From Pseudomonadota bacterium (GTDB lineage: Bacteria > Pseudomonadota > Gammaproteobacteria > Burkholderiales > Rhodocyclaceae), in the NCBI GenBank assembly GCA_026399515.1, contig JAPLQT010000061.1, forward strand, positions 30,290 to 72,427: DNA of 42,138 nt. The letters run 5' to 3'. Position numbers and translations under genes: made by a program. Numbering within the stretch: position 1 is the stretch's first letter; the number at the start of each line of letters is the position of its first letter. The notes under the pieces were generated by a model. It saw only the letters and a list, made by a program, of their open reading frames with translations, was not told the DNA's origin and did no database searches. Below, piece by piece: positions 1 through 8,487 of this stretch.

Positions 1-509
1 TCGCCATCCCCCAGGCGGAGCCGGCCATCGCCGAGCGCTGTGGCGAGGTCTTCGCCCGCGGCGGTGTCGGTATCTGGAATCGCCACGGCCGGTCCCTGTT
101 CCGCGCCGAAATCGCCACGCTCAATGCCGGCCCGGCATTGCTCGACCACCTCGGCCGCGACGTTGCCACCGAAGTCGCCACCATCGCCTTCGCCGGCGCG
201 GTCGGCCAGTCGCTGTGGCCGGTCATCGGTAAGTTGGCCGCTCGCCACCCGGGGCTGACGGTGGTGGTGGCCGACGGCACCAAGCTGTTCATCGACTACG
301 CCGAGCTGACGGCCTTCCGCAAGCAGCAAGGAAATCTGGTCGGCTATCGCGGCATCAGCATCGCAGGCGTCACCCTGAATCCATGTTTCCCCCTAGGCGG
401 AACTCTTGGCGCCGCGGCGTTCTTACAGGCGGCGCGTCAGGCTTTTGCCGGTTACGACGTCGCCGACGTCATGCTGGAAGAAGAAATCACGGAAAGAGCA
501 AGCCGATGA
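1..509 (+). CDS. Partial protein upstream of kamD, possibly the KamB-type reactivase subunit
   Basis: The open frame enters from the left edge (first full codon at base 3) and ends in a TGA that overlaps the kamD ATG (ATGA), so about 168 C-terminal residues are visible. The piece is alanine- and glycine-rich with a segment near GTKLFIDYAEL and a glycine-rich PLGGTLG stretch. I see no Walker motifs and no MutS-like features. In lysine fermenters the gene before kamD is normally kamB or kamC, whose products reactivate lysine 5,6-aminomutase. The absence of MutS-like ATPase motifs favours the KamB-type partner over KamC, but the identity is inferred mainly from position. The tight overlap argues for translational coupling to kamD. 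Confidence 0.5.
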   Translation, partial: AIPQAEPAIAERCGEVFARGGVGIWNRHGRSLFRAEIATLNAGPALLDHLGRDVATEVATIAFAGAVGQSLWPVIGKLAARHPGLTVVVADGTKLFIDYAELTAFRKQQGNLVGYRGISIAGVTLNPCFPLGGTLGAAAFLQAARQAFAGYDVADVMLEEEITERASR

Positions 510-2050
510 CTCAATTGCATCTGGACCAGGCGCAGATCGATCGGGCACGCGATTCCGCGCGCCGCATCGCCCAGCGGGTATACGACGAGATGAGCCGGTT
601 CACCACCACCACCGTCGAGCGCGCCACGCTACGCCTGCTCGGCGTCGATGGGGTTGACGAAAACCTCGTGCCCTTGCCGAACCGGGTGGTCAGCCACCTA
701 CAGGAACGGCAACTGCTGCAACACGGTGCCGCCAGCGCCGTGCTGGGAGCGATGAAGGAACATGGCTTGTCTGCCATGCAGGTCGCCGAAGCCGTCGCGG
801 CGGGCACGCTGAGCCTGAACCGGCCCAAGAACGAAGCTGCTGCCCGTGCCGATGCCGACGCGCAAGCGCGCTCGATGTGCGAACGGATCATCCGCCAGCG
901 CACGCAACGCGAAGCCAGGATCAAATCCGTCGGAGAAGCCAGCCTGCCCTGGCTGTACCTGATCGTCGCCACCGGCAATATCCACGAGGACATCGTCCAG
1001 GCGCAGGCCGCCGCCGAACAAGGCGCCGACATCATCGCCGTGATCCGCTCCACCGGCCAGAGCCTGCTCGACTATGTTCCCTACGGCGCCACCACTGAGG
1101 GTTTCGGCGGCACTTATGCGACCCAGGAAAATTTCCGCCTGATGCGCGCGGCCCTCGACGAAGTGGGAGAGCGGCTGGGGCGCTACATCCGCCTGACCAA
1201 CTACTGCTCCGGCCTGTGCATGCCGGAAATCGCCGCGATGGGCGCCATCGAGCGCCTCGACATGATGCTCAACGACTCGATGTACGGCATCATCTTCCGC
1301 GACATCAATATGCAGCGGACCTTCATCGACCAGTTCTTCTCGCGCATGGTCAATGCCTACGCCGGCGTCATCATCAACACCGGCGAAGACAATTACCTGA
1401 CCACCGCCGATGCCTACGAGGCGGCGCATACCGTGCTGGCGTCGCAGCTCATCAACGAGCAGTTCGCCTATCTGTCGGGACTCAAGCCGGACCAGATGGG
1501 CCTCGGCCACGCCTTCGAAATCAACCCGGAAATGGAAAACGGCTTTCTCTGGGAGTTGGCGCACGCCCAACTGGTCCGCCAGGTCTTCCCGGACGCGGCA
1601 CTCAAGTATATGCCGCCGACCAAGCACATGAGCGGCAACATTTTCATGGGCCATCTGCAGGATGCCCTGTTCAACATCGTCAGCACCGCCACGCGGCAGA
1701 ACATCCATCTGCTGGGCATGCTGACCGAGGCTCTCCACACGCCGCTCATCCAGGACCGCTTCCTCGCCATCCAGAATGCCAAATACGTATTCTCGACCAT
1801 GAAGGACCTGCATGCCGAGATCCAGTTCAAACCCGGCGGGCTGATCGAATCCCGCGCCCAGACCGTGCTCGCCGAAGCGGAACGGATGCTGGCCGAGATC
1901 GAGGAGATCGGCCTGCCGGCGGCCATCGGCAAGGGCATGTTCGCCGAAATCTCGCGCACTCCGGACGGCGGCAAGGGGCTCGATGGCGTGGTACGCAAGT
2001 CCGACGACTATTACAACCCCTTCCCGAAGCTGATGCTCGGAGGACGATGA
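506..2050 (+). CDS. kamD: D-lysine 5,6-aminomutase, alpha (large) subunit
   Basis: The product is 514 residues, the usual length for KamD (about 516). With KamE it moves the terminal amino group of D-lysine or L-beta-lysine using adenosylcobalamin and pyridoxal phosphate, giving 3,5-diaminohexanoate from beta-lysine in anaerobic lysine degradation. Family-typical segments are the DYVPYGATTEGFGGTYATQE stretch and NYCSGLCMPEIAAMGAIERL in the central TIM barrel, and the C-terminal MPPTKHMSGNIFMGHLQDA. The start at 506 is chosen because it gives the family length and overlaps the preceding stop; a longer open frame reaches back to 383 but only reads through the upstream gene in another frame. kamE follows after one base. 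Confidence 0.93.
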   Translation: MTQLHLDQAQIDRARDSARRIAQRVYDEMSRFTTTTVERATLRLLGVDGVDENLVPLPNRVVSHLQERQLLQHGAASAVLGAMKEHGLSAMQVAEAVAAGTLSLNRPKNEAAARADADAQARSMCERIIRQRTQREARIKSVGEASLPWLYLIVATGNIHEDIVQAQAAAEQGADIIAVIRSTGQSLLDYVPYGATTEGFGGTYATQENFRLMRAALDEVGERLGRYIRLTNYCSGLCMPEIAAMGAIERLDMMLNDSMYGIIFRDINMQRTFIDQFFSRMVNAYAGVIINTGEDNYLTTADAYEAAHTVLASQLINEQFAYLSGLKPDQMGLGHAFEINPEMENGFLWELAHAQLVRQVFPDAALKYMPPTKHMSGNIFMGHLQDALFNIVSTATRQNIHLLGMLTEALHTPLIQDRFLAIQNAKYVFSTMKDLHAEIQFKPGGLIESRAQTVLAEAERMLAEIEEIGLPAAIGKGMFAEISRTPDGGKGLDGVVRKSDDYYNPFPKLMLGGR

Positions 2051-2051
2051 A

Positions 2052-2792
2052 ATGACGGAACAATGGGTCAAACCCTACGGCGACACGCTGGGTGACGGCC
2101 GGGTGCAACTTTCCTTCACCCTGCCGGTGGCGCTCGATGAAACCACCAAGGAAGGCGCCAAGCGTCTGGCCGCGATGATGGGCATTGACGAGCCGGCGCT
2201 GGCTCATGCCGAAGACATGGGCCGGGGCTTCAGCTTCTTCATCGTCTACGGACTGTGCAGACACCGGGTGGACTTGGCATCGCTGCATGTCGTGAAGCCG
2301 GAATACGAGGTGCTCGACAAGGAAGCGATCAACCGGTTGATCGCCGACAAGCTGGGCCGGCGCATGGTGGTGCTGGGCGCCTGCATCGAAACCGACGCCC
2401 ATACGGTCGGCATCGACGCCATCATGAACATGAAGGGTTACAACGGACACAAGGGCCTGGAGAGTTATCACGGCATGCGCGCCATCAATCTCGGCGCCCA
2501 GGTGGATTCCGAAGACCTGGTGGCGCGCGCCATCGAAGAGCAGGCGGACGTGATTCTGGTCTCCCAGGTGGTGACCCAGAAGAACATCCATCTCGACAAC
2601 CTCACGAGGCTCTCCGACCTGCTCGAAGCCGAAGGGCTGCGCGACAAGATCATCCTGGTGGTGGGCGGTCCGCGCATCAGCCACGAGCTTGCCAAGGAAC
2701 TCGGTTACGACGCAGGCTTCGGCACCAAGACCTACGCCGAAGACGTCGCGTCGTTTGTGATTCACGAATGGATAAAACGAGGGGCAGCCTGA
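2052..2792 (+). CDS. kamE: D-lysine 5,6-aminomutase, beta subunit (cobalamin- and PLP-binding)
   Basis: The product is 246 residues, close to the known KamE size. The base-off cobalamin signature DxHxxG is present as DAHTVG at residues 115-120, so His117 is the predicted lower cobalt ligand. Lys128, eleven residues later in NMKGY, matches the spacing of the lysine that forms the internal aldimine with PLP in the clostridial enzyme. The C-terminal half is a Rossmann-like B12 domain ([21 protein letters not shown]). The gene starts one base after kamD and ends one base before kal, so the subunits are almost certainly co-translated. A cobalamin supply is required by the host. Confidence 0.95.
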   Translation: MTEQWVKPYGDTLGDGRVQLSFTLPVALDETTKEGAKRLAAMMGIDEPALAHAEDMGRGFSFFIVYGLCRHRVDLASLHVVKPEYEVLDKEAINRLIADKLGRRMVVLGACIETDAHTVGIDAIMNMKGYNGHKGLESYHGMRAINLGAQVDSEDLVARAIEEQADVILVSQVVTQKNIHLDNLTRLSDLLEAEGLRDKIILVVGGPRISHELAKELGYDAGFGTKTYAEDVASFVIHEWIKRGAA

Positions 2793-2793
2793 A

Positions 2794-3195
2794 ATGGAAT
2801 ATCCCACCAGTCTCATCCGCCTGCGCATGAGCGCCCACGACGCCCATTACGCGGGCAACCTGGTCGATGGCGCGCGCATGCTCCACCTGTTCGGCGACAT
2901 CGCCACCGAACTCCTGATCCGCAGCGACGGCGACGAAGGCTTGTTTGTCGCCTACGACAACATCGAGTTCCTGGCGCCGGTCCATGGCGGCGACTACATC
3001 GAGGCGACCGGCCGCATCGTCGCCATGGGCAAGACCTCGCGCAAGATGGAATTCGAGGCGCGCAAGGTCATCGCCGCGGTGGCCGTCGATGGCCAGCCTT
3101 CGGCGGCCGGCCTTCTCGAACCGCCGGTCGTCGTCTGCAAGGCCTCCGGTACCTGTGTGGTGCCGCTTGCCTGCCAGCGCCTGCCTCATGGATAA
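2794..3195 (+). CDS. kal: 3-aminobutyryl-CoA ammonia-lyase
   Basis: The product is a 133-residue single-domain hotdog-fold protein. In lysine fermentation Kal removes ammonia from L-3-aminobutyryl-CoA to give crotonyl-CoA. Visible family features are the early [20 protein letters not shown] segment, the central [17 protein letters not shown] strand/helix and the C-terminal KASGTCVVP. The identification leans on the hotdog pattern, the correct length (about 128 residues in clostridia) and its place between kamE and kce. It overlaps the start of kce by 8 bp, another sign of one transcript. Confidence 0.88.
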   Translation: MEYPTSLIRLRMSAHDAHYAGNLVDGARMLHLFGDIATELLIRSDGDEGLFVAYDNIEFLAPVHGGDYIEATGRIVAMGKTSRKMEFEARKVIAAVAVDGQPSAAGLLEPPVVVCKASGTCVVPLACQRLPHG

Positions 3196-4021
3196 ACTCA
3201 TCATCACCGCGGCGCTGACCGGTGCCGAGGTCAGCCGGGAACAGCAGCCTGCCTTACCCATCACCCCTGAAGAAATCGCCCGCGCCGCCGAAGCCTGCGT
3301 CGAGGCGGGCGCCGCCATCGTCCATGTGCATGCCAGGAAGCCGGACGGCAGCGCGACCCAGGACCGGGCGATCTACCGGGAAATCATCGCCGCGATACAG
3401 GCACGCTGTGACGTGATTGTGCAGGTATCCACCGGCGGTGCGGTGGGCATGACGCCGGAGGAACGGCTGGCGCCGGTCACCCTGAGACCGGAGATGGCCA
3501 GCCTGTCGATGGGATCGCTCAACTTCGGCGCCGAGGTCTTCCTCAATCATCCCGCCGACATGGAGGTCTTCGCCCAGGCGATGCGGGACCACGGCGTCAA
3601 ACCGGAACTGGAGATCTTCGACACGGGGATGCTCGGCACCGTCAGCCGCTGGCTACAGAAAGGCTCGTTGCCCATGCCAGTGCATCTCGATTTCGTGCTG
3701 GGCATCCGCGGCGGCATGGATGCGACGCCGGAAGCGCTGATGTACCTGCGTTCGCAGCTACCGGCCGGCGTGACCTGGAGCGTCGCCGGAATCGGCCCGG
3801 CCCAGTTGCCTCTCGGCGTGATGGCCATCATCCTGGGCGGTCATGTCCGGGTCGGATTCGAGGACAACATCTATTTCCGCAAGGGCGAACTGGCCGCCAG
3901 CAACGCCCAGTTGGTCGAGCGCATCGCCCGGATCAGCAGGGCAATGGATCGGCCGGTGGCGACTCCTGACGAAGCCCGCGGCATCCTGGGTATCGCAAAG
4001 ACGGCCTGGACGAAAGGATAG
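3188..4021 (+). CDS. kce: 3-keto-5-aminohexanoate cleavage enzyme (BKACE/DUF849 family)
   Basis: The product is 277 residues. Kce condenses 3-keto-5-aminohexanoate with acetyl-CoA to give acetoacetate and 3-aminobutyryl-CoA, the substrate of Kal. The zinc site described for the family can be read directly: Glu14 (TGAE), His46 and His48 (HVHAR) and Glu225 (GFEDN). The start at 3188 is the first ATG that begins the family-typical [14 protein letters not shown]; a longer frame upstream is the shadow of kal. It is the last gene of the operon here. The next gene, on the other strand, ends 51 bp away, and I see no clear terminator between them. Confidence 0.93.
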   Translation: MDKLIITAALTGAEVSREQQPALPITPEEIARAAEACVEAGAAIVHVHARKPDGSATQDRAIYREIIAAIQARCDVIVQVSTGGAVGMTPEERLAPVTLRPEMASLSMGSLNFGAEVFLNHPADMEVFAQAMRDHGVKPELEIFDTGMLGTVSRWLQKGSLPMPVHLDFVLGIRGGMDATPEALMYLRSQLPAGVTWSVAGIGPAQLPLGVMAIILGGHVRVGFEDNIYFRKGELAASNAQLVERIARISRAMDRPVATPDEARGILGIAKTAWTKG

Positions 4022-4072
4022 ACGAGCGTCGACAGGCGGCGTTAAACACTGGGTTGCCGGCAGCGCATGAAC

Positions 4073-4861
4073 TCAGCGCAGCTTCAACTCATCGGCGATC
4101 ACATACTGCCGCGCCACCCGCACATTCTGCTTGCTGTCGCTGATCGCCTTCCATGATGGTATCTCGCGAAGACGGGCGCGCACCTTGGCCAGCACCTTGT
4201 CGCGGCTGCCGAGGGCTTCCTCGTTGCGGTATTCAAGAATGAACAGCGCCGACCAGAAGCGCGCCGAACCGTACCGCGCCAGATAGAGATCGTATTTCGT
4301 CATGACGCCTTCATCAAGCCAGCCGTCGTATTGTGGCACGACGTAGCCGTCTAGATAGGCGATGTAGTCGTTGGTCGATACGTTGTAGTCGTAGGGAAGA
4401 ATTACATAGGCCGGGCTTTCCGCTTCCTGCTGCGTGCTCTTGCTGCGCATCAGGTCGGCGGGCGTCGTGCTGATCGAGTTGGTCCACGCCAGCGCCTGCC
4501 TGCCCAGGCCGGCGGGACTGCGGCGTTCCACTTCGTTCCATTTCGCGACGTCGGCGTAGCGCTCGAACGTCAGCACGGTCATCATGTCCCAGTTGTCGTT
4601 ATCGGCATAGCGGTTGAAGAACACCCGGTAGCCGCGCATCACGCCGCTGGTCTTCCAGCGCTGGAACTGCCGGAGTCCTGTCCCTTGCATGTATTTACGC
4701 AGTGCCGCGCGATTGGCGGGCGCGGTGCGGTAGGTCATGATCATCGAGGTCGGCCCATCGCTCACCCGATCCGCGGTTGCAGTTTCGGCGCCAGCCGCGC
4801 AGGCGCCGAACAGCGCCGCGATAAGCAGAACCTGGCTGAACCGTTTGAATGACTGCAGCAT
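4073..4861 (-). CDS. Secreted protein of unknown function, possibly two alpha-beta-barrel-like repeats
   Basis: The product is 262 residues with an N-terminal signal peptide (basic MLQSFKRF, then a hydrophobic stretch to about residue 25). A cysteine in LFGACAAG could be a lipobox, but phenylalanine at -3 makes this uncertain. The mature part has two similar halves, each with a YRTAP/LPYDY-like strand followed by a helix and an aromatic-rich W/F-W region, reminiscent of dimeric alpha-beta-barrel or NIPSNAP-like folds. I do not recognise a named family. It starts 38 bp downstream of the hydrolase gene on the same strand, so it is probably third in the TonB-receptor operon. Confidence 0.7.
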   Translation of the reverse strand: MLQSFKRFSQVLLIAALFGACAAGAETATADRVSDGPTSMIMTYRTAPANRAALRKYMQGTGLRQFQRWKTSGVMRGYRVFFNRYADNDNWDMMTVLTFERYADVAKWNEVERRSPAGLGRQALAWTNSISTTPADLMRSKSTQQEAESPAYVILPYDYNVSTNDYIAYLDGYVVPQYDGWLDEGVMTKYDLYLARYGSARFWSALFILEYRNEEALGSRDKVLAKVRARLREIPSWKAISDSKQNVRVARQYVIADELKLR

Positions 4862-4899
4862 GCCGTTTCCTTTTCATGTTGCGTGACGGGCGGTCCGTC

Positions 4900-5934
4900 T
4901 CAAGGTTTCAGATACTTACCGACGAAGCCGAAGATGCGCTGGAAGCAATCGCGCTGTTCCTCGCTGTCACCGAAAATAAACACGTGGCCGCCCGGGGCAT
5001 TCTCATAGATCTTCGCTTCATAGGTCTTGCCGCGAGCCTTCAGCGCGTCGATCAAACGTCCGGTATGCAGGGCCAACGGGACGGTTTCGTCGTGAGTGGT
5101 GGCGAGCACCAGCAGGGGAGTTTCGATGGCATCGACGTTGTTGATCGGCGACACTGCCATATATGCAGCCAGGTTGTCATACGGCATCTTGCCTTTGAAC
5201 GAGGCCTCGTTGGCGACTTCCTGGCGCCGGTATTCCGGCTTGTATGCCATATATGCCAAAAAGTCCGTCAGGCCAGCGATGTCGACGGCGACCCGGAATT
5301 TCTTCGGTGCCTTTTCGATCGCGAGCAGGGTCACCATGCCGCCACGGCTGTGCCCGACGATGCCGATACGTTCGGGATCCACGTAACTTTGCTTCGCCAG
5401 ATAGTCGGCGCTGGAGAGCACGTCGGCGAGGTCGGTAACGCCGTAGCTGTTTGCATAGTGGTTCTTGCCATAGCCGCTGCTGCCGCGGTATTCCGGGAAT
5501 ATGACGACATAGCCGCGTTCGACGGCCATTTCGATCAGCGGAAATTCCCTCGGGTCGAGACGTTCATGGAAGCCGCCATGCACGATGACCAGGGCTGGAT
5601 AGCGCTTGCCGGCCTGGCGTTTCGCCGGAGTAAAGACGTAAGCCGGCACCAGGGTTCTATCCGAACTCGGGTAGTGCACCCGCTTCAGCGTGATGCGGTC
5701 GCCATACTCCTGCATGAATCCGAGTATGGTGACCTGCAGATCCGTCTTGTACGCTTCATGCTGGAGGACATCGAGTTTGGTCGCCGTATCCTTCGCGTCG
5801 GGGTTGATCCATTTGGTCAACGTGCCTTCCGGATTGGCTGGTGGCTCCTGGGCGCATACCGACATGCCCGGGATGCTGGCAAGGGACAAGCCGAGCGCGA
5901 TGCTGCAGCAACTGCGCGTGAAAGTATGGAACAT
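4900..5934 (-). CDS. Exported alpha/beta hydrolase of the prolyl-oligopeptidase (S9-like) type
   Basis: The product is 344 residues with a signal peptide likely cleaved near VCAQ. A complete hydrolase machinery is visible: the HGG oxyanion segment at 119-121, nucleophile Ser196 in GHSRGG, Asp282 in TTHDETVPL and His317 in GGHVF. This fits S9-type peptidases and related esterases acting in the periplasm. The start at 5934 has an AAGGAAA Shine-Dalgarno sequence; the frame extends 10 codons further without a better start. It lies 75 bp downstream of the TonB receptor gene, so a role in cleaving the imported ligand (for example a peptide or ester siderophore) is plausible but inferred. Confidence 0.85.
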   Translation of the reverse strand: MFHTFTRSCCSIALGLSLASIPGMSVCAQEPPANPEGTLTKWINPDAKDTATKLDVLQHEAYKTDLQVTILGFMQEYGDRITLKRVHYPSSDRTLVPAYVFTPAKRQAGKRYPALVIVHGGFHERLDPREFPLIEMAVERGYVVIFPEYRGSSGYGKNHYANSYGVTDLADVLSSADYLAKQSYVDPERIGIVGHSRGGMVTLLAIEKAPKKFRVAVDIAGLTDFLAYMAYKPEYRRQEVANEASFKGKMPYDNLAAYMAVSPINNVDAIETPLLVLATTHDETVPLALHTGRLIDALKARGKTYEAKIYENAPGGHVFIFGDSEEQRDCFQRIFGFVGKYLKP

Positions 5935-6009
5935 GTCATTTCCTTCAGTTGTTGTTGCCGCCACAGCGTGGGAACGCTAAACATTGGCTCGAGGGCGGCA
6001 TATGGGGAC

Positions 6010-8079
6010 TCAAATATCGATCTTCGCGATCATCTTCACGCTTCTGACCATGCCTATGCCGAAAGCGCCGCCTCCGGCGGAACTCCAGTATGCCTTGTTC
6101 CCGAGATTATCGATATTCAACTGGAACGACGTCCGGTGGCCGGCAATCGATGTCAGGTAGCCGGCGCCGACCGAGAACAAGGTGACGCCTGGTATGAATG
6201 CCTGGTTTTGCGGATTGACCGCGCGCTGTCCGGTGAAGAATGCCGCCGCGGTCAGATTCACGCCCCTGAGATAGTCGGGGCGGTAGCTGAGCGACAGGTT
6301 GCCGGAAAGCTTGGGCGTGTTTTCCGGACGCAGGCCGGTGATGGTTTTATCGAGATTGGAGTTCTGCACTGCTTGCATCACCTGCCCTGCGGCGTTGACC
6401 GTCAATTGCGGATTGATCTCGGCGCTCACATTGCCTTCCAGTCCCTTGAAGTTGGTCGTGCCATCGATCAGGAAGGTGTTCGACGCGACATTGGTCACGG
6501 GGTTGCCGCGGGTGATGTCGAAATACGCCGCGCTCGCCGAGACGCCCTTGAACGGCGTGGTGCGAACACCGATTTCCGACTGCTTGGCATCGGCCGGAGG
6601 CAGAATCGTGAATTGATTTACCGTTCCCACCGGCGCAACCCCCGTTTCCTCCAGTCCTTTCATGTAACTGGCATAGATGCTGGTGAGGGGAGTGAGGTTA
6701 TAGACGGCGCCGACTCCAGGCGAAGTCTTGTTGGTGTCCGTCAACGAATGCTTGTTGCCGGCAAGTGTATTGTCCGCCTTGTAGGTGGTTGTACGCAGAC
6801 CGACCAGGAACAGCCACTCACGTCCGAAGCCTATCGTGTCATAGGCATAGAGGCCGGTGTCCTTGCTGTCTTGGGGCAGGTAGGTGAGCGGCGCGGCCGG
6901 ACCGGGCGCCGGAAGCGCCACCGGGTTGTAGATATTTTGTGCAATGGTGAGTGCAGTCGTGCTCGGCACGTTGGCATAACGCTCGTTCGACATGACGCCG
7001 AAGGTCAAGGAGTGCTTGAGCGGCCCGGTTTCGAGTTTGCCGCGCAGCTCGACCTTGGCATAGGTGTTGATGTACTTTTGGTCTTTGACCAGGGTGATGT
7101 TCTCGGTACCCTGCCCGGTCAGGAGACTGTAGTTCGATATGCGGCTGATAAAGCGATCGCGGACCGATTCTGCGTGCCCCGCTTCGGCAGTGGCCGTCCA
7201 AGCATTCGAGACGATGAAATCGGCTCGCAACAGGTAGTTCTCGGCCGCCGGATGGTACATCGCCCAAGGCCCGGAAAGCAGTTTGGTAGGATCGGGAAGG
7301 CTCGGCACGGAGATCACGCCGTTGACCGGCTTCAATTGGAACAAGGTCGACTGCTCGACGACTTCCCGGCTGAACTGTTCGTAATCAAGTCTGAAACTGA
7401 GCCTGTCGGTCGCCTTCCAGTCCGCCGCCACGCCGCCGAATTGCGAATGGCCCTTGCCGCCATCCACACCTGTTTCAAGATGGGTTTTCGCAAGATTGAC
7501 GCGCAACCCGAGCTGCTTTTCATCGCCGAATTTGCGGCCGAGATCGATGCTCGCACCGAACTGCCCGAACGAGGATCCGGTGAAAGTCGCGGTGGAGACG
7601 TCCTGGTCCTTTGCCCGCTTGGTCACCAGGTTAACAATGCCGGCTGGACTGGCGACGCCGAACATCAGCGCATTCGCGCCCTTGAGGACGTCGATGCGTT
7701 CCTTGTTGTCCATCGGAATCGCAAGCACGTTGGCGATCGGCAGGCCGCCGTTGATGCGGTAACTGGTACTGAAGCTGAGGGGAATGCCACGGATATTGAT
7801 ATTGTCGGAAATCGTGCCCTTTGAATTGGAGTTCGTGACGCCTCCAACATTCTTCAATGCTTCGTATCCGTCTTGAGGATCCGCTGCTTCCAACGTCTTG
7901 CGCGAAATCACATTGACGGTCATCGGCAGCGACTCGGTCTTTTCGCCTTCGCCTTGCATGTTTACGGTCGCTTCAGCCGGCTGCTGTTGCGCAATTGCGC
8001 CGCCGCATGGCGCCGCGATTGCAATAAGGCCGGCGATGACTGGAATCACCTCGGCCAAGTAGCGTTTTTTGAGTTTCAT
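6010..8079 (-). CDS. TonB-dependent outer-membrane receptor (siderophore-receptor type)
   Basis: The product is 689 residues: signal peptide to about residue 30 (AIAQQQP), plug domain (about 45-170, with DNINIRGIP, ERIDVLKGANALMFG and GGIVNL-like GIVNLVTKRA), then a 22-strand-type beta barrel ending at the C-terminus. The plug motifs resemble the FhuE/FpvA siderophore group. The C-terminal residues are KIDI rather than the usual terminal aromatic residue. A GAGGAGA ribosome site precedes the ATG. No long N-terminal signalling domain is present, so it is not a transducer. It heads an operon with the S9-like hydrolase and an unknown secreted protein, divergent from a GntR regulator. I found no convincing Fur box. 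Confidence 0.93.
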   Translation of the reverse strand: MKLKKRYLAEVIPVIAGLIAIAAPCGGAIAQQQPAEATVNMQGEGEKTESLPMTVNVISRKTLEAADPQDGYEALKNVGGVTNSNSKGTISDNINIRGIPLSFSTSYRINGGLPIANVLAIPMDNKERIDVLKGANALMFGVASPAGIVNLVTKRAKDQDVSTATFTGSSFGQFGASIDLGRKFGDEKQLGLRVNLAKTHLETGVDGGKGHSQFGGVAADWKATDRLSFRLDYEQFSREVVEQSTLFQLKPVNGVISVPSLPDPTKLLSGPWAMYHPAAENYLLRADFIVSNAWTATAEAGHAESVRDRFISRISNYSLLTGQGTENITLVKDQKYINTYAKVELRGKLETGPLKHSLTFGVMSNERYANVPSTTALTIAQNIYNPVALPAPGPAAPLTYLPQDSKDTGLYAYDTIGFGREWLFLVGLRTTTYKADNTLAGNKHSLTDTNKTSPGVGAVYNLTPLTSIYASYMKGLEETGVAPVGTVNQFTILPPADAKQSEIGVRTTPFKGVSASAAYFDITRGNPVTNVASNTFLIDGTTNFKGLEGNVSAEINPQLTVNAAGQVMQAVQNSNLDKTITGLRPENTPKLSGNLSLSYRPDYLRGVNLTAAAFFTGQRAVNPQNQAFIPGVTLFSVGAGYLTSIAGHRTSFQLNIDNLGNKAYWSSAGGGAFGIGMVRSVKMIAKIDI

Positions 8080-8148
8080 TGTATTCTCCTCAACACGTGT
8101 GAAAATTGGATTTAGCTTCTATGGAAACCACACGCTGTTCGACGGTGC

Positions 8149-8176
8149 GGCGTCAATGTGCCTGATGGGGCGTCAA
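8149..8176. repeat. Direct repeat GGCGTCAA x2, 20 bp apart, in the TonB-receptor leader
   Basis: Two exact copies of GGCGTCAA lie at 8149-8156 and 8169-8176, start to start 20 bp (two helical turns). They fall between the predicted promoter and the start codon of the TonB-receptor gene. The spacing suits a regulator bound on one DNA face, but no binding protein is known to me for this motif. Confidence 0.35.
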
Positions 8177-8306
8177 ATTTGGAACAAGCCGGAGCGATGT
8201 TGAAATACATTCTTATGAGTGCGATTCGATGAGTCGGCAAGATATTCAAAAAACATCGAGGCTTCACTTCGCCCCTTTTGGATGGTACTAAATAATAATT
8301 AAGTAC

Positions 8307-8335
8307 ACTATAAAGTGATTTTTTTTAATTTGCAA
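8307..8335 (-). promoter_or_regulatory. Predicted sigma-70 promoter of the TonB-receptor operon
   Basis: Reading leftward, TTGCAA (8335-8330) and TATAGT (8312-8307) are separated by 17 bp in an AT-rich stretch. Transcription would start near 8300, leaving a leader of about 220 nt before the receptor ATG. The 8080-8487 gene-free region holds this promoter, the GGCGTCAA repeats and the weaker gntR promoter; I see no other feature there. Confidence 0.5.
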
Positions 8336-8427
8336 TACAAAAATGGCGGGCCTCATGACAAATTTGTTCCCAATACCTGTTAGACCCGCTGGCAGAGTCC
8401 TGGATATCCATGCGATTGGATATTTTG

Positions 8428-8433
8428 TATAAT
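8428..8433 (+). promoter_or_regulatory. Possible -10 element of the gntR-type gene
   Basis: A consensus TATAAT lies about 55 bp before the regulator ATG in an AT-rich stretch. No good -35 hexamer is present at 16-18 bp, so activity may be weak or activator-dependent. Confidence 0.3.
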
Positions 8434-8487
8434 ATATTAGCTAAAGACAAATTGGCCTGAAACGAAGAGGTCGAACCAAAGGAAGAA

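Noticed and set aside
698-2071. 457-codon frame on the - strand
   Set aside because: It is antisense to kamD, which is certain from motifs and length.
4849-7824. 991-codon open frame on the + strand
   Set aside because: It lies antisense to the hydrolase and TonB-receptor genes, whose motifs, signal peptides and ribosome sites are clear; the antisense translation has no recognisable domain and is explained by GC-rich codon use.
8080-8487. Fur box controlling the TonB-receptor operon
   Set aside because: I found no stretch close to the 19-bp GATAATGATAATCATTATC consensus in this region.
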